In this document: positions 1 to 35,055 of the stretch, in pieces | Layout of the letters: each line of letters starts with the position of its first letter | Position numbering within the stretch: the first letter of the stretch is position 1 | Origin: Atrina japonica | Taxonomy: Eukaryota > Mollusca > Bivalvia > Pterioida > Pinnidae | NCBI GenBank assembly: GCA_030159075.1 | Contig: BROG01000518.1 | Coordinates: forward strand, 310,001-374,000 | DNA length: 64,000 bases | Reading direction: 5' to 3' | Position numbers and translations under genes: made by a program | Notes under the pieces: model-generated | Databases searched by the model: none | The model's input: the letters and a program-made list of their open reading frames with translations, nothing else | What the model was told of the DNA's origin: nothing

Positions 1-40
1 AGCTCACCTGAGCCGAAGGTTCTCAGGCCTCTTGTTTCTT
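1..40 (+). repeat. Truncated dispersed repeat end (AGCTCACCTG ... CCTCTTGTT)
   Basis: The window opens inside a short repeat. It begins AGCTCACCTG and ends GGCCTCTTGTT, the same terminal words seen at 32465-33097 and 39137-40507. Only one end is visible, so its size and class are unknown. Confidence 0.35.
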
Positions 41-161
41 GTTGATAACTCAAGTGACATGTTGTCATCATAAGTGTTATATTGTTAATATTATCTAGAT
101 TTTTAACAGTGCTAGAATTATGCTTTTTCTCATGAGACTGTAACAATGCTTGACAGGTATC

Positions 162-349
162 TACATTGGAACCTCGCTATTCAGACCACCTAAGTGACTG
201 ACTCAATGTGGTCTGATTCATTAGGTGGTCCCATAAGGAATGGACTGGACATAATGAATTTTAATACAAAATTTTCTAAAGAGACTGAATAATTTCAAAT
301 GTGAGGTGGTCTCCTAAGCAGGGTGGTATCTAGGCGAGGTTCCACAGTA
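162..349. mobile_element. MITE with CAGTGGAACC-type terminal inverted repeats
   Basis: The ends are inverted copies: TACATTGGAACCTCGC on the left and GCGAGGTTCCACAGTA on the right. A TA at each edge is consistent with a TA target duplication. There is no coding capacity. The terminal word and TA duplication fit non-autonomous Tc1/mariner, pogo/Tigger-like elements. Related copies lie at 16032, 20334, 44309, 50304 and 51777. Confidence 0.7.
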
Positions 350-2148
350 GGCCTACATATGTATATTGTTGAATAACTGTTGATGTGACCTATGCAAATT
401 TTAAAATGTGTTCAATTGTAAAATAGAATTTATTTGATGATTATATTTATGTATCTGTTAATATTATTTCATGAAGATTGCTTCATCTCAACTCTGAGTG
501 AGGTTGGGCTGATAATAAACTAATTCTTCACATCAAATTGATTTTGTCTTATTTCCTTAACATGGAAATAAATTTCTGCTAAATGGTAATTATATTTTGG
601 GATAATTCCGTGGCATTTGTACAAATACCTTAGATATACGAAATCTGTGCTAATTTTTTCTTATAAATTTGTCTTATCTTCAAAATATGATTTAAAAAAT
701 ATAAATTAAAATTTTACTACTGAAAAACTTTTCATTGACAATTCTTAAATACCTTATTATTGGTTTTGGTATGCAAGTGCACCTGTCAATATTGCATACC
801 TCTTTAAAACTTCAGCTTTAAAAGTTTGACCGTATAAAGTACTGCTTTTGTGTAAGGAATGTTACAATTTTGAGATAAGAAAGTGACAGACCTTAAGTAT
901 TGGAAGTGACATTCATAGGCTCTCAAAACGGAAATTAAAACCTAAGTCTTCTTTAATGGTGGATATAAAAGCACTGAACACCTTTCTGACAGAAGATCAC
1001 ATTTTTTCAAGGATTTGTAAAGGTAAACTAAAGTTACCATGATGCATGCATGGATTGATGGACGGATAAAGGTACCGGTGTACCATAACATAGGTGCTGA
1101 CTACGGCGTAAAACACTGAACAAAAATAAAATTGATTATAAATGCTACACGGATGAGATGTTATGATCGAAAGCTTGATTTACTAATCAACTGGACCAAA
1201 GGATCTCACCAGTTGATGACTTTTATAAACATTCATAAATGACAACAAGAAGAAACATGAAAATTAATAAGTTAAATTTATTTTTTGTTCCAAACCCAAT
1301 GACAGATGCAAAGATGGCTGTTAGAATTCTGTCACACAGAAACTTGTCAATTTTACATTTGGCATTCTGCAGAGGTTAAAAAAAATTAAATCATTATTCT
1401 TTTGTGCACAAACTTTCAAAACATTTGCAAAACTGATAATATGTATTCTTATACATTGTATAAAAAAGCCACTGATTGCTAGCTTGATACAGATATTATA
1501 CACTACCAAAGCTGGATAGGTAGACATATGCAATTTACCTTACTATATATTTGTAGCAAATCAATTTTAAAAATATACAATAATTTCCAGGTCATCTACA
1601 TTTATACATAAGAACTGCTACAATAAAAGCTGTAAGTTTTGCTGTACATAAGTGTCAGCACTAACAGAATATCCATTTACAGCATGTACAATGAAACTGA
1701 TTAGATACAGAGAGCAAACTTACACACACAAAATGTATGTTCTTTAATCATACTTACATGATATGCACCAACATAACGGCACAGAACAGTACAACCATTT
1801 TGTGAATGATAGGAGTAGGCCTTCCATTTAACCTGGATTTAACACCATACTCAAATCTAAGAATTTTATTCAACACTCTAATTCGGAAATTTCCAACTTC
1901 CGAATATTCTCATACAAAAGAACATTTCCAGATACAATGTTTTGAGAAATAACCGTATTCACAGATTTTTAGACAAGGGAAAACTGAAACAGAATGAGGG
2001 GCAGGATTTATATATGTGTGTGTATATGTACGCATTGTGTTTGTTATTGTGAACACTTTACACAACATGGTTGCACCGTCCATGATCCGTCCAATGTATA
2101 AAAACTTTCAAAGCACATACACATTTATAACTTGCATAGTTTGACTTG
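350..2148. other. Intergenic sequence, no gene seen
   Basis: AT-rich sequence with no reading frame that looks coding, no RNA gene and no clear repeat apart from a short TG/TA-rich stretch near 2012-2034. Exons of a gene extending to the left cannot be excluded. Confidence 0.5.
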
Positions 2149-2154
2149 CTAGAA

Positions 2155-3626
2155 TACGGAAGCCTATAAGGGTCACTCTGAAAAGAAAAAAAAATATTTA
2201 TGTCGTTTTAACGCGTTAATTTTCTTGTTAAAACGCGGTAGTTATTCGTGATAGTATCCCGTTAAAACGCGGAATCTCGTTAGATCTCGTTAAAACGCGA
2301 TAATTATCTCGTTAAAACGCGTTATTTATCTCGTTAAAACGCTAGTTAAGTTAAAAATTTATCTCGTTAAAAACGCGATAAATTTCTGAGATAGTATGTA
2401 AAAACGCGTTATTTATCTCGTTAAAACGCGGTAGTTATCTCGACGTTACTTATCTCGACGCGTTATTGATCTCGTTTAAAACGCGGTTATCACGTTAAAC
2501 GTTAACGTTAAAACGTGTTAATTATGGTGTAAAAACGCGATATATAAAAGTAGTATACTAAGTGATCCCTGAAAACTAAGTAGGGAGTACTCGCGCCTTA
2601 CTCCCACCAAACAGTAAATCTAATTTGCACGTCAACGTCCGTGTCACCCCCACATATCCTAACCCCCTCATTTCCACCTACTCCCAAAATTCAGTTAGGG
2701 CACTATCGAAACCCTACGTATCCGCTAATTAAGCTCTTACGTGGGTGTAAAGCAAATGTCACTTCATCACAAACGTTTAAATGCAAATATAAACATATAA
2801 ACTTTTTGTATTAGAATGTATTTCTGTTTGTTTGTTTGTTTATTGTTGTTTAACGTCCCACTCAAGCTTATATGGAGACGTCACCAAATGCCCGTGAAGG
2901 GCTTCAAATTTTGGCCTATGCTCGGCACTTGCAGTGAGCAGTGCCGACACTTACTGTGACACGGGACCTCCAGTTTTTACTGTCTCATCCGAAAGACAGG
3001 AAACCAACCTGTGATCGAGCGCGCTAGGACTGAGCCAGGCCGGCTCGTATAAAAAATGTAAAAGCCGATATAAACAATAAAGGTTTAATACCATTTGTCA
3101 GCAGCAAATCTTGCATTAATTGCATTGACAATAACAACATTTAAAGAACTACAAATCATTGCAATGGCGTAGGCCTCTATCACGGAAAACTAATGTAACA
3201 TTCAGCGGTTTTTACTCATTTTACTGACTGACTTTACTTTAGATAAATAACGCGTTTTAACGAGATAACTATCGCGTTTTAACGAGATAAATAACGCGTT
3301 TTAAAGATCAATAACGCGTTTTAACGAGATACTATCGCGTTTTAACGAGATAATTAACGCGTTTTAACGAGATAAATAACGCGTTTTAACGAGATACTAT
3401 CGCGTTTTAACGAGATAACTACCGCGTTTTAACGAGATACTATCGCGTTTTAACAAAATAAACAACGCGTTTTAACGAGATAAATAAGATGTAAATAACG
3501 CGTTTTAACGAGTATACTATCGCGTTTTTAACGAGATAACTACCGCGTTTTAACAAGAAAATTAACGCGTTAAAACGACATAAATATTTATTTTTCTTGT
3601 CAGAGTGACCCTTATAGGCTTCCGTA
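2155..3626. mobile_element. Foldback-type transposon with ~390 bp subrepeat-filled inverted arms
   Basis: The outer 27 bases are perfect inverted repeats, starting TACGGAAGCCTATAAGGG on the left and ending with its reverse complement on the right. The element is flanked by a 6-bp direct repeat CTAGAA (2149-2154 and 3627-3632), a likely target-site duplication. Each arm (about 2155-2545 and 3230-3626) is built from many copies of a roughly 30-bp unit around AACGCGTTTTAACGAGATAA, in opposite orientation in the two arms. The centre (about 2560-3230) has no ORF but carries a SINE. The architecture matches non-autonomous foldback elements. I cannot name the superfamily. Confidence 0.8.
2824..3047 (-). 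mobile_element. tRNA-headed SINE inside the foldback element
   Basis: On the minus strand the head reads GAGCCGGCCTGGCTCAGTCC, a box-A-like segment. A B-box-like segment follows, then a body containing GATGAGACAGTAAAAACTGG, then a tail rich in GTT/AAC words. The same body is found at 30079-30355 and 36624-36908, so this is one dispersed family. No clean target duplication is visible here. Confidence 0.7.
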
Positions 3627-3632
3627 CTAGAA

Positions 3633-3869
3633 GGTATTGTGAATATGGAATGTAGATTAATTTCAAACTTATCAAACTGAAGAAAAATTAAACTGAGACA
3701 TGTAAATTATGAAATGACTTAGAAATGGAGGTACAACATGTGTGCAATATAAGTAACCCCTGAAAAAAAGTGAACTCTTCTGTAAATCAATTACTTAGAC
3801 AAGTTCAATACTGTGAAAGTAAGAGGCAGAGTTGCATGATTTTGGTAAGTGACAATCGGTTCCACCAAG

Positions 3870-3906
<37 letters not shown>

Positions 3907-4734
3907 TTGTGTGTACACAGCATAAATAACAATTCTAGGTTAAAGAAATGTTTGCTCTGCTGTCCCGAAAAGGATTTCAACAAAAGGATATAGCTCTGGA
4001 AGGGCAGAGGCTAGGCTAGTAAATGGCAGGTTTACATATTGTGTAAGCAAAAGCTACTGTACTGACAGACAGACATTATACTACAATAAGTCCTGTCATA
4101 ATAAACATCTACCAAAATATGTTTTACAATGTTGGTCTTTCAATTTTATGTGACACTATTTTTTATTTCCATGGACAACTTAATGTAACAGAAATTATCT
4201 TTACAAAATTGCAAAAGTCACAGAGGACTTAAAATTGCTAATTTAGAACTGATGGTAAGACTAGTTTCTTGGTAGTTACTAAGAAATGCATATGATTTTT
4301 TTAAAAAATATTTGATATATGAATATGTAAAGAGATTTCTCTGACAGAATATTTAGCAAGAATAATTTGTTTTAGATAACTCTTTTATTGTGACCTGCCC
4401 TAAAACAAGTACAAAATGTCAAATTACCACATCCCTCAGACAGACAGACAGCCTAAATACAAAATATATACTACAATCTTTGAAATTTCGGGCAGCATCC
4501 CTTAACAACAAACACAATGGCTAGAATATAACTAAGGGAGGTAATCCCACATCATTAATCCAGGACTACAAAGCTTTTCATGTAAAATGATATGTTACCT
4601 GTATGTGATTGATGCTTAGGTCTCTTTCATTAAATGATTAAGTATATAAGTACTTAAACAATACAACTACACTGTATATCTAATTTAACTGGGTAATTAT
4701 CTTTATGAGACAAATGAAAATTCACCATGAACAT
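3633..4734. other. Non-coding sequence with a (TA)n microsatellite at 3875-3903
   Basis: No gene-like frame is visible. It holds a TA dinucleotide run and, near 3756-3800, a fragment of a short dispersed palindromic repeat (see 58158). The right part may be distal 3' untranslated sequence of the minus-strand DBNL gene if a later polyadenylation site is used. Confidence 0.45.
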
Positions 4735-4740
4735 TTTATT
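4735..4740 (-). terminator. Candidate polyadenylation signal of DBNL
   Basis: AATAAA on the minus strand, 307 bases beyond the DBNL stop codon, and the first such hexamer downstream of it. In AT-rich DNA this word is common, so usage is inferred only. Confidence 0.4.
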
Positions 4741-5046
4741 TTCGGGTATAATACTTTCTGACTTCTACCCCTGTACTCTTTGCCATCGATTCTTCGGAAA
4801 ATACTCAAATCAGATATTAGTATTTCCAAAACAAAACAAAAGAATCCCCTGTTAAGAGTTAATTAATCAGATCATCTTCAACGGAAAACAAAATTCACGA
4901 CTGAAATCACTATCTTGTGAATACCAAGTCAATATTTATCATTAAGCTCAGCTAATTAGTCACAGTAATCAAATAAAAAATGTGTTTTTTGTATATCTCT
5001 GGTCCACCATGTAATTTTGCTTTGGGAGATAAACAAATGTTGTGAT

Positions 5047-28953
<23,907 letters not shown>

Positions 28954-29070
28954 CCTTGTAACTTACATGTGTTGCATTGAACGTCACCTTTAGTGTGCAC
29001 AATAACTGATGACGTAGCTCTTTGTTTACAACGGAAGAAGGAAAGTGCGCTGAGCGAGGCAGGTTAGTGT
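28954..29070. promoter_or_regulatory. Probable shared (divergent) promoter of DBNL and RhoBTB
   Basis: Between the two genes, just upstream of the DBNL start, lie a CRE-like TGACGTAG (29010-29017), an ETS-like ACGGAAG (29031-29037) and a GAACGTCACC word. A plus-strand splice-donor-like AG|GTTAGT at 29062 could end a non-coding first exon of RhoBTB. Transcription starts are not visible, so this is inferred from position and motifs. Confidence 0.4.
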
Positions 29071-29352
29071 TTTTGTTATGAATTGTAAATGAGATTATAA
29101 TGCTTTCGGACACTGGCTTGTCGGTACACACATTTATTATTCAGAGAGTTATTCTGCAAGTTCATTTATCATTGAAACGCATGTAGTGTCAATAAAGATA
29201 AGTAATGAAATAAGAATGAAATTTGTTTGGCCCTGAGGGCATTACGAATACGAGTAAAACGACCAGCTGACGGCGACAAGCTTATTCACGAGCTGTCGCG
29301 TATATAGGACCAATATACATTGGTGGCATACCAAAAATTGACCCGATTTAAT

Positions 29353-29362
29353 TTTTAGTCAG
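29353..29362 (+). other. Candidate donor of a non-coding RhoBTB leader exon
   Basis: TTTTTAGTCAG|GTAAGTCA is a perfect consensus splice donor between the divergent genes on the RhoBTB strand. The RhoBTB leader must be spliced, because a clean acceptor (TTTCAG at 31731-31736) precedes the start codon. Which upstream donor is used cannot be decided here. Confidence 0.3.
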
Positions 29363-30066
29363 GTAAGTCAACATACATCCCAGTATGACGTACAGTTATG
29401 TTACTACACAGAAATATTATGCCCTACTGAATGTTTAAATTGAGTTCAAATGTCGCATTTTAATAAAAGCTTTTTGTTTTACATTGCAGCGCGTTTCTTT
29501 GTTCCAATTAAAAATATTTTTACATATTTTGTGTGTGTAAAGTACTATATTGATTATATTATCCTTTGTTTCTTTTTCATGTAAATAAAGTTTTTTATCA
29601 ATTTATCTTTCTATCTATTCATCTATCAATCTATCTCTCTATCTATCTATAATATCTTTATACATTTTATGTATTTTAACATTTTATCTATCTATGACAT
29701 CCTCATATCTACTTGTGTAGTTATTGTCTTCCATCAATATAAAATTAATTAATTCATCCAAGACTTAGGTGTGTAAACTTTGTGGGTATACATGTACATG
29801 TAGATGATATTCATGTATTTGTTGTATTAACTGGTTACTCAGGCCTTTTTCAATAATTCCACAGGACCCATCACTGATATACAATAAATGTAAGTATTTT
29901 CAGCCCTTTTCCAATGCAAAATACATGTAGAGATGTGTTTTGTCCACTTTGATGTGAAAGTACTGATACGAATTGATGGTAATCATAAGTTTTAATAAGG
30001 TATAATACATTTGTACACTCAGTATACTACATGTAAAAAATATACATTGTGTACACATGCTTAAGA
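29363..30066. other. Intergenic / first-intron sequence with an (ATCT)n tract
   Basis: Non-coding, with a degenerate ATCT tetranucleotide tract near 29601-29651 and nothing else recognised. Confidence 0.5.
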
Positions 30067-30078
30067 TATATTGCAGGT

Positions 30079-30355
30079 AGGGTTGTTTGTTTGTTTATTG
30101 TTGTTTAACGTCCCACTCAAAAATCTTTCACTCATATGAAGATGTCACTAAATGCCACAGAAGGGCTGCAAATTTTGGCCTATTTTCAGCACTTAGGGTC
30201 ATTGAACAGTGAGAGTTCTTTAAAAGCCAACACTTACTGGACCTCAGGTTTTACTGTCTCATCCAAAGGACAGGAAACCAACCTGCCACAGGCTGGATTG
30301 AACCCATGACCATGATCAAGAGTCCAGCACGCTACTGATTGAGCCAGGCTGGCTC
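30079..30355 (-). mobile_element. tRNA-headed SINE with 12-bp target duplication
   Basis: The element is flanked by perfect direct repeats TATATTGCAGGT at 30067-30078 and 30356-30367, the mark of retroposition. On the minus strand it starts with a box-A-like GCCTGGCTCAATCAG, has an internal B-box-like segment and the body word GATGAGACAGTAAAACC, and ends in an AAACAACAATAAAC-type tail. Same family as 2824 and 36624. Confidence 0.85.
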
Positions 30356-30367
30356 TATATTGCAGGT

Positions 30368-31736
30368 TCAATAAAGGGTACAACTTCATGTTTTAAATTT
30401 TGAATTAACCGTCACAATATAACATCAGCCTTTTTACTGAGAAAGTTCATGTCATTTCTAGAGTTTCTAAATTTGTAAAAATCTGCGAGAATCACCCAAT
30501 TTTATTTCAAATAAGAACAATACTGACAATGAAAGCATCACAATTTTTTTCACATTTTTTACCATATATATCACATGTGAGTAGCTTATAGATTGAATTT
30601 TAAATTACTTTTTAATTCGGTAAAATTAGATTTCACAAAAAAAGTAACTTAAAAACGGGGCAGACATCTGGCCTAACATGAGTATTGAATGTCTGATATT
30701 TTATTTATTATGCAACAAACTACATAGATCAGCAATATGATTATAAAACATTGTGCATATAAACATTGTTTCATTGATATAAAATTTCTTTGCAACAGGA
30801 CAGTACTGTACCTCTACGCTCTACTTCCCATCAATAGCCGAAAATCTCTAGGTCAATACGTGTGCATGTAAAACATTTTCCCAACTTCAAAGACTGCTGT
30901 GAGTTTCTCATCAGTTAAGATCATGTGATTGAGGAATGACACAACTTCTATGTCCATATTCACAACCAGATCTCATTTGCATATTAATCTTGTGCAAGAA
31001 TTGTGAATTAATTTAAAGAGTCCAGTTAATTGCTTTAAATATCAATTAAGAGTATAACGTTAAAAAATAATTGAAAAGTAACATTCTACAGCAAATTTAT
31101 AATATCTTAAAATTCATAAAGGATGACGATTTGACCTTTAATAGCATATATTCCAATAAGTCTTGTAGACCTATATTTTTCAGCGAATTGTAACTATATT
31201 TTCTTCAGTTTCAAAAGCAAAAATATACCAATAAAAGTGTGATTTGGAAATTTCAATCTTGAAGTTGAGTTTATGTTGCTGAAGTGTACATACTGGTACA
31301 TGTGTAATTTTTCATCAATATAATGTGGTACTAACCCCATACTGCAAAATGTGCTTTGACTTAATTGTTCCCAATAAACAACTTACCATCAACTCGGAAA
31401 AGTGAATTAATGTTTGGACAATGCATTAAAAAAGGGATTCTATTAAATTAACATTTACATGAATGTAAACTATTTTCCCCACTTTGACACAAATTCGCAT
31501 TAAGATTCCAAATTGTTTTGCTATTTGCATTTTATAAATATTGGCAGAAAAAAGGACTGCTGGTTATATTACATATATGAAAATCTAGTACACAGTGCAT
31601 GATCATATAATTAATCATATATGTATGAAATGTAGGACACTGCAACATCTTGAAACAACACTTTCAAATTATATTCATGAGTCGTCCATATTATTTATTG
31701 TCATTGAAATTAACATTTAAATAATTTACATTTCAG
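30368..31736. other. Non-coding sequence upstream of RhoBTB exon 1
   Basis: AT-rich, with no coding frame, RNA gene or clear repeat. It ends at the acceptor ACATTTCAG of the first coding exon and is therefore probably intron. Confidence 0.45.
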
Positions 31737-31741
31737 CAATT

Positions 31742-31771
31742 ATGCTAGAAGATTCAGCATCACCATGGTAA
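31742..31771 (+). CDS. Overlapping upstream ORF (9 codons) in the RhoBTB leader
   Basis: ATG CTA GAA ... TGG TAA starts 23 bases before the RhoBTB ATG in a different frame and ends 6 bases past it. The main ATG has the stronger ACCATGG context. Such an overlapping uORF could lower translation. Use is inferred. Confidence 0.35.
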   Translation: MLEDSASPW

Positions 31772-31962
31772 ACAGATCAACATCTCTGCAGGAAGGCAGC
31801 CAGTATGAATATATAAAGTGTGTTATCGTTGGCGACCCAGGTGTGGGTAAAACCTGCCTGACATGTGCGTGGGCATGTGGGACAAAATATACACTAAATC
31901 AACTTGTTAAAACTCATGTATCCACTGTATGGGCAATTGATCATTATAGAAGTGATAAAAAT
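31765..31962 (+). CDS. RHOBTB: RhoBTB coding exon 1 (P-loop)
   Basis: 66 codons, leaving in phase 0 at AAAAAT|GTAAGT. It contains the start in a perfect ACCATGG context, [16 protein letters not shown] and the switch-I region. Confidence 0.95.
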
Positions 31963-34900
31963 GTAAGTTAGTTATTAACTAAGTTAATCTTATATCAGTT
32001 GCTTGTTGTTTTGTTGCTTTGAAACATTATAGAGAAAGAACTTTGCCAGATCACTATCACATTATATATGTACATATATGTGTAATTTGTTTTGTTTAAA
32101 TTTGGTTTCTTTCTCAGCAAAGTCCCTTTAAGCTCACCTCAACAAAGTTTTGGTATCTCAAAGAAAAATTGTGGTATCTCCATCAAAAGATGTATTATAT
32201 CAGACCAAAAGTTGTGCTATCTTAGATAAAAAGTTGTACATGTGGCATTTCACATTAAAAGTTGTGGTATCTCAAGTAAAATTTGTGTTATCTCACTTTA
32301 AAAGTTTTGATATCTCAAACAAAGGTGATGGTATCTCACTCCAAAAGTTGTGGTATCTCGAATCAAAAGTTGTGGTACATGTATGTCACTCCAGAATAAT
32401 TTACCTTTGTTTGTTTGAAATAGTTTGGTACTTTTTCATATATAAATTCATACTTTGTTTTTTTTAGCTCTGAGCTATTATGATCATTCCCTGTCGGGCA
32501 TCTGTACGTAAACTTTTCATATTTTCTACTTCTTTTCTGAAACCACGGAAGGGATTTTGACAAAACTTGACAGGAAGCAAGTGCTCAAGGTCCTTTACAA
32601 AGTTTGTAGTTTTCAGCCAGATTGGCTAAGGGGTGGATCCAGGGCAGGGCAGAATAGGTCCCAAAAGGTATCCCTCTTTAAAAATCTTTTTCTCCAGAAC
32701 CGCTGCATGTATTGAAAAGTAGATTGTTTTTGACTGATCTACATGGATGTATGATTCAAGTTTGTATTTTTCATACAAATCGGAATATTAATTTTTGACG
32801 CGTTTTTGAGGTCTTTTCAGCCTTTGTCATTTTCATTAATTTTTGCATGATTTCCTCAATTATCTCTCCTTGCATTCACAATGATGCATGGAAGTGTTTT
32901 ACTTGTAATTAGGTGAAGAAATGTTATTGTGCAAGAATTTTGCCGAAATTTGATTTCTAGAAATTTTTATCAAATTTCTTAAAACAGCAATACTTATGTT
33001 TCTTGGCCAGATCAGCCTACATGTACATATTCTTCTTGGTCTTCTTTCCAATGGTTCTCAGGTGCGCGATTGAGGCCCTCTTGGACCTCTTGTTTTTATA
33101 TGTTTTATTGGTTCTTCTGCATTACATGTCCTTGGCCCGAGACCATAAACAAGGAAAATTCTGATACAAATTTCATTCTCAAAAGTTAAGAATTTACTCA
33201 TCTGAGTAAAAAGTGAAAACTCACGAACTATAAAACAACTTAAGGATTTTCTCAACTGAGGTACATTGTAAGATTGTCAGGGTGCTGTGTATATTTAGTC
33301 CAGGACATATGTCCCAATTTATGTCCTGATTCACTTAACTTCAATGTTTGAACATTATTCTTACTATAATTAATGATTAATTACTTAACAACCAACAAAG
33401 AGGTATAGAACGCATTAAAAATCAAATAGGCAGAATGTTTTGTGGCATGAAAATGGGAACAGATATATATACCTTTTTAAAACATTAGAAATGTCTTGTA
33501 AAAGGCCAATACATGACCAGAGTCAATAATTTATACAAATGATATTCATTATGTGTATAATAAATGATATTCAAGATACAAGTAAATTAGTATAAGTACA
33601 TTAGATAACATAAATGAGTTGTGACATACACTGGGGCACTTGTACTGGACTAAATTTACACCATCCCTATTGTTAATGTAAACAAACGGCCAAAGCAAGC
33701 CAACAGAGAAAGAAGTGTTGGTCTCCTAAACCTGTTTCGCTCAAATAACACATTTTTAAAAGCCAAAGGATTAAAACGTGTCCAGAAATACTCCAGGTGA
33801 AAATGACAATGACATTAGCATTTATTTATTCCAAGGTGAACATGGGGGATGGTCATTTTCACTGTTAAAAATTACTTAAGTCAGCTACAGACTGTACTTA
33901 AGTATTTTATCACTTGAGAAAGAAATTTGTCTAAGAATTTCTTTATGGTCCAAAACTTTACCCTAGTTGAGAAAATTCTCAAGATTTGAGTAAAATCTTG
34001 AAGTTGAGTAAAAATTTGTCTGAGAATAGTTTCATGGCCCTGGGCCCTGATATACATCAGGGGTGAGGAAATCTTATGCCTGACTTGCCAAACCCGTTAC
34101 GTTTATCATCCGGACAGAATAATTTTTTTGTTTGGTTGTCCGTGAACAAGTCCAATAAAAAGAGAAAAAACTTAAATCTAGGATATTTTTGTCAGTAATT
34201 ATTGGACAAGTAAAAAACTATTTGGGGCAACCAATTTTTGAAGATTTACTTTCCTGGGGACAAGTCAATGAAAGTCATATTTGCACTCTTCTATACATGT
34301 ATACATGTACTTGTGTAGATGCTGTTATATCATATAAGTCCATATTGCAGTACTGGTAATTTATATTATGACATGGTGATATTGCTCATCAAGTCCTACA
34401 CTTATGTACATTGTACATGTACAGGAGCTGAAAAACATTCTTTTTATTTTTTTAGACATGTATATACACAATACATGTACATATGCACATAAACATTTGT
34501 ATATTAACATTCCTTGTAAGCTCCATTTTTGCACATGTACATAAATTATTTGTTTTGTTAACCTTCATGGTCCAATGATAATTATCTGAATGCATACCTT
34601 GACTTTACTTTACTGATACATGTACTTTTATGCTAATTAGATGCATTTGATTTTTCATATTATATACCAGTAGGCCTACATATAGCACCTACATGCAATC
34701 AATCATGTTAATGTATATCCTTTCTCTTTTATTCTTGTTTTAAAAAACTGTCTACCAATAATAATACTACATGGAATTCCACTTCCACTCATTGGAAGCA
34801 TCTAGCATTGTGGTTAGAGGATTAATCCTAATTTCTTAATATTCATCCCTAAAGACACATTTGGACTGGTCTAAGTCATTGATTTCCAGAAGAGTCCATT

Positions 34901-34974
34901 TTTTCAGGTCTTACCTTAAGTCTGTGTGTGTACATACATGGATATAAGCTGTCTAGGTGGGGAGGGATACTTAC

Positions 34975-35055
<81 letters not shown>

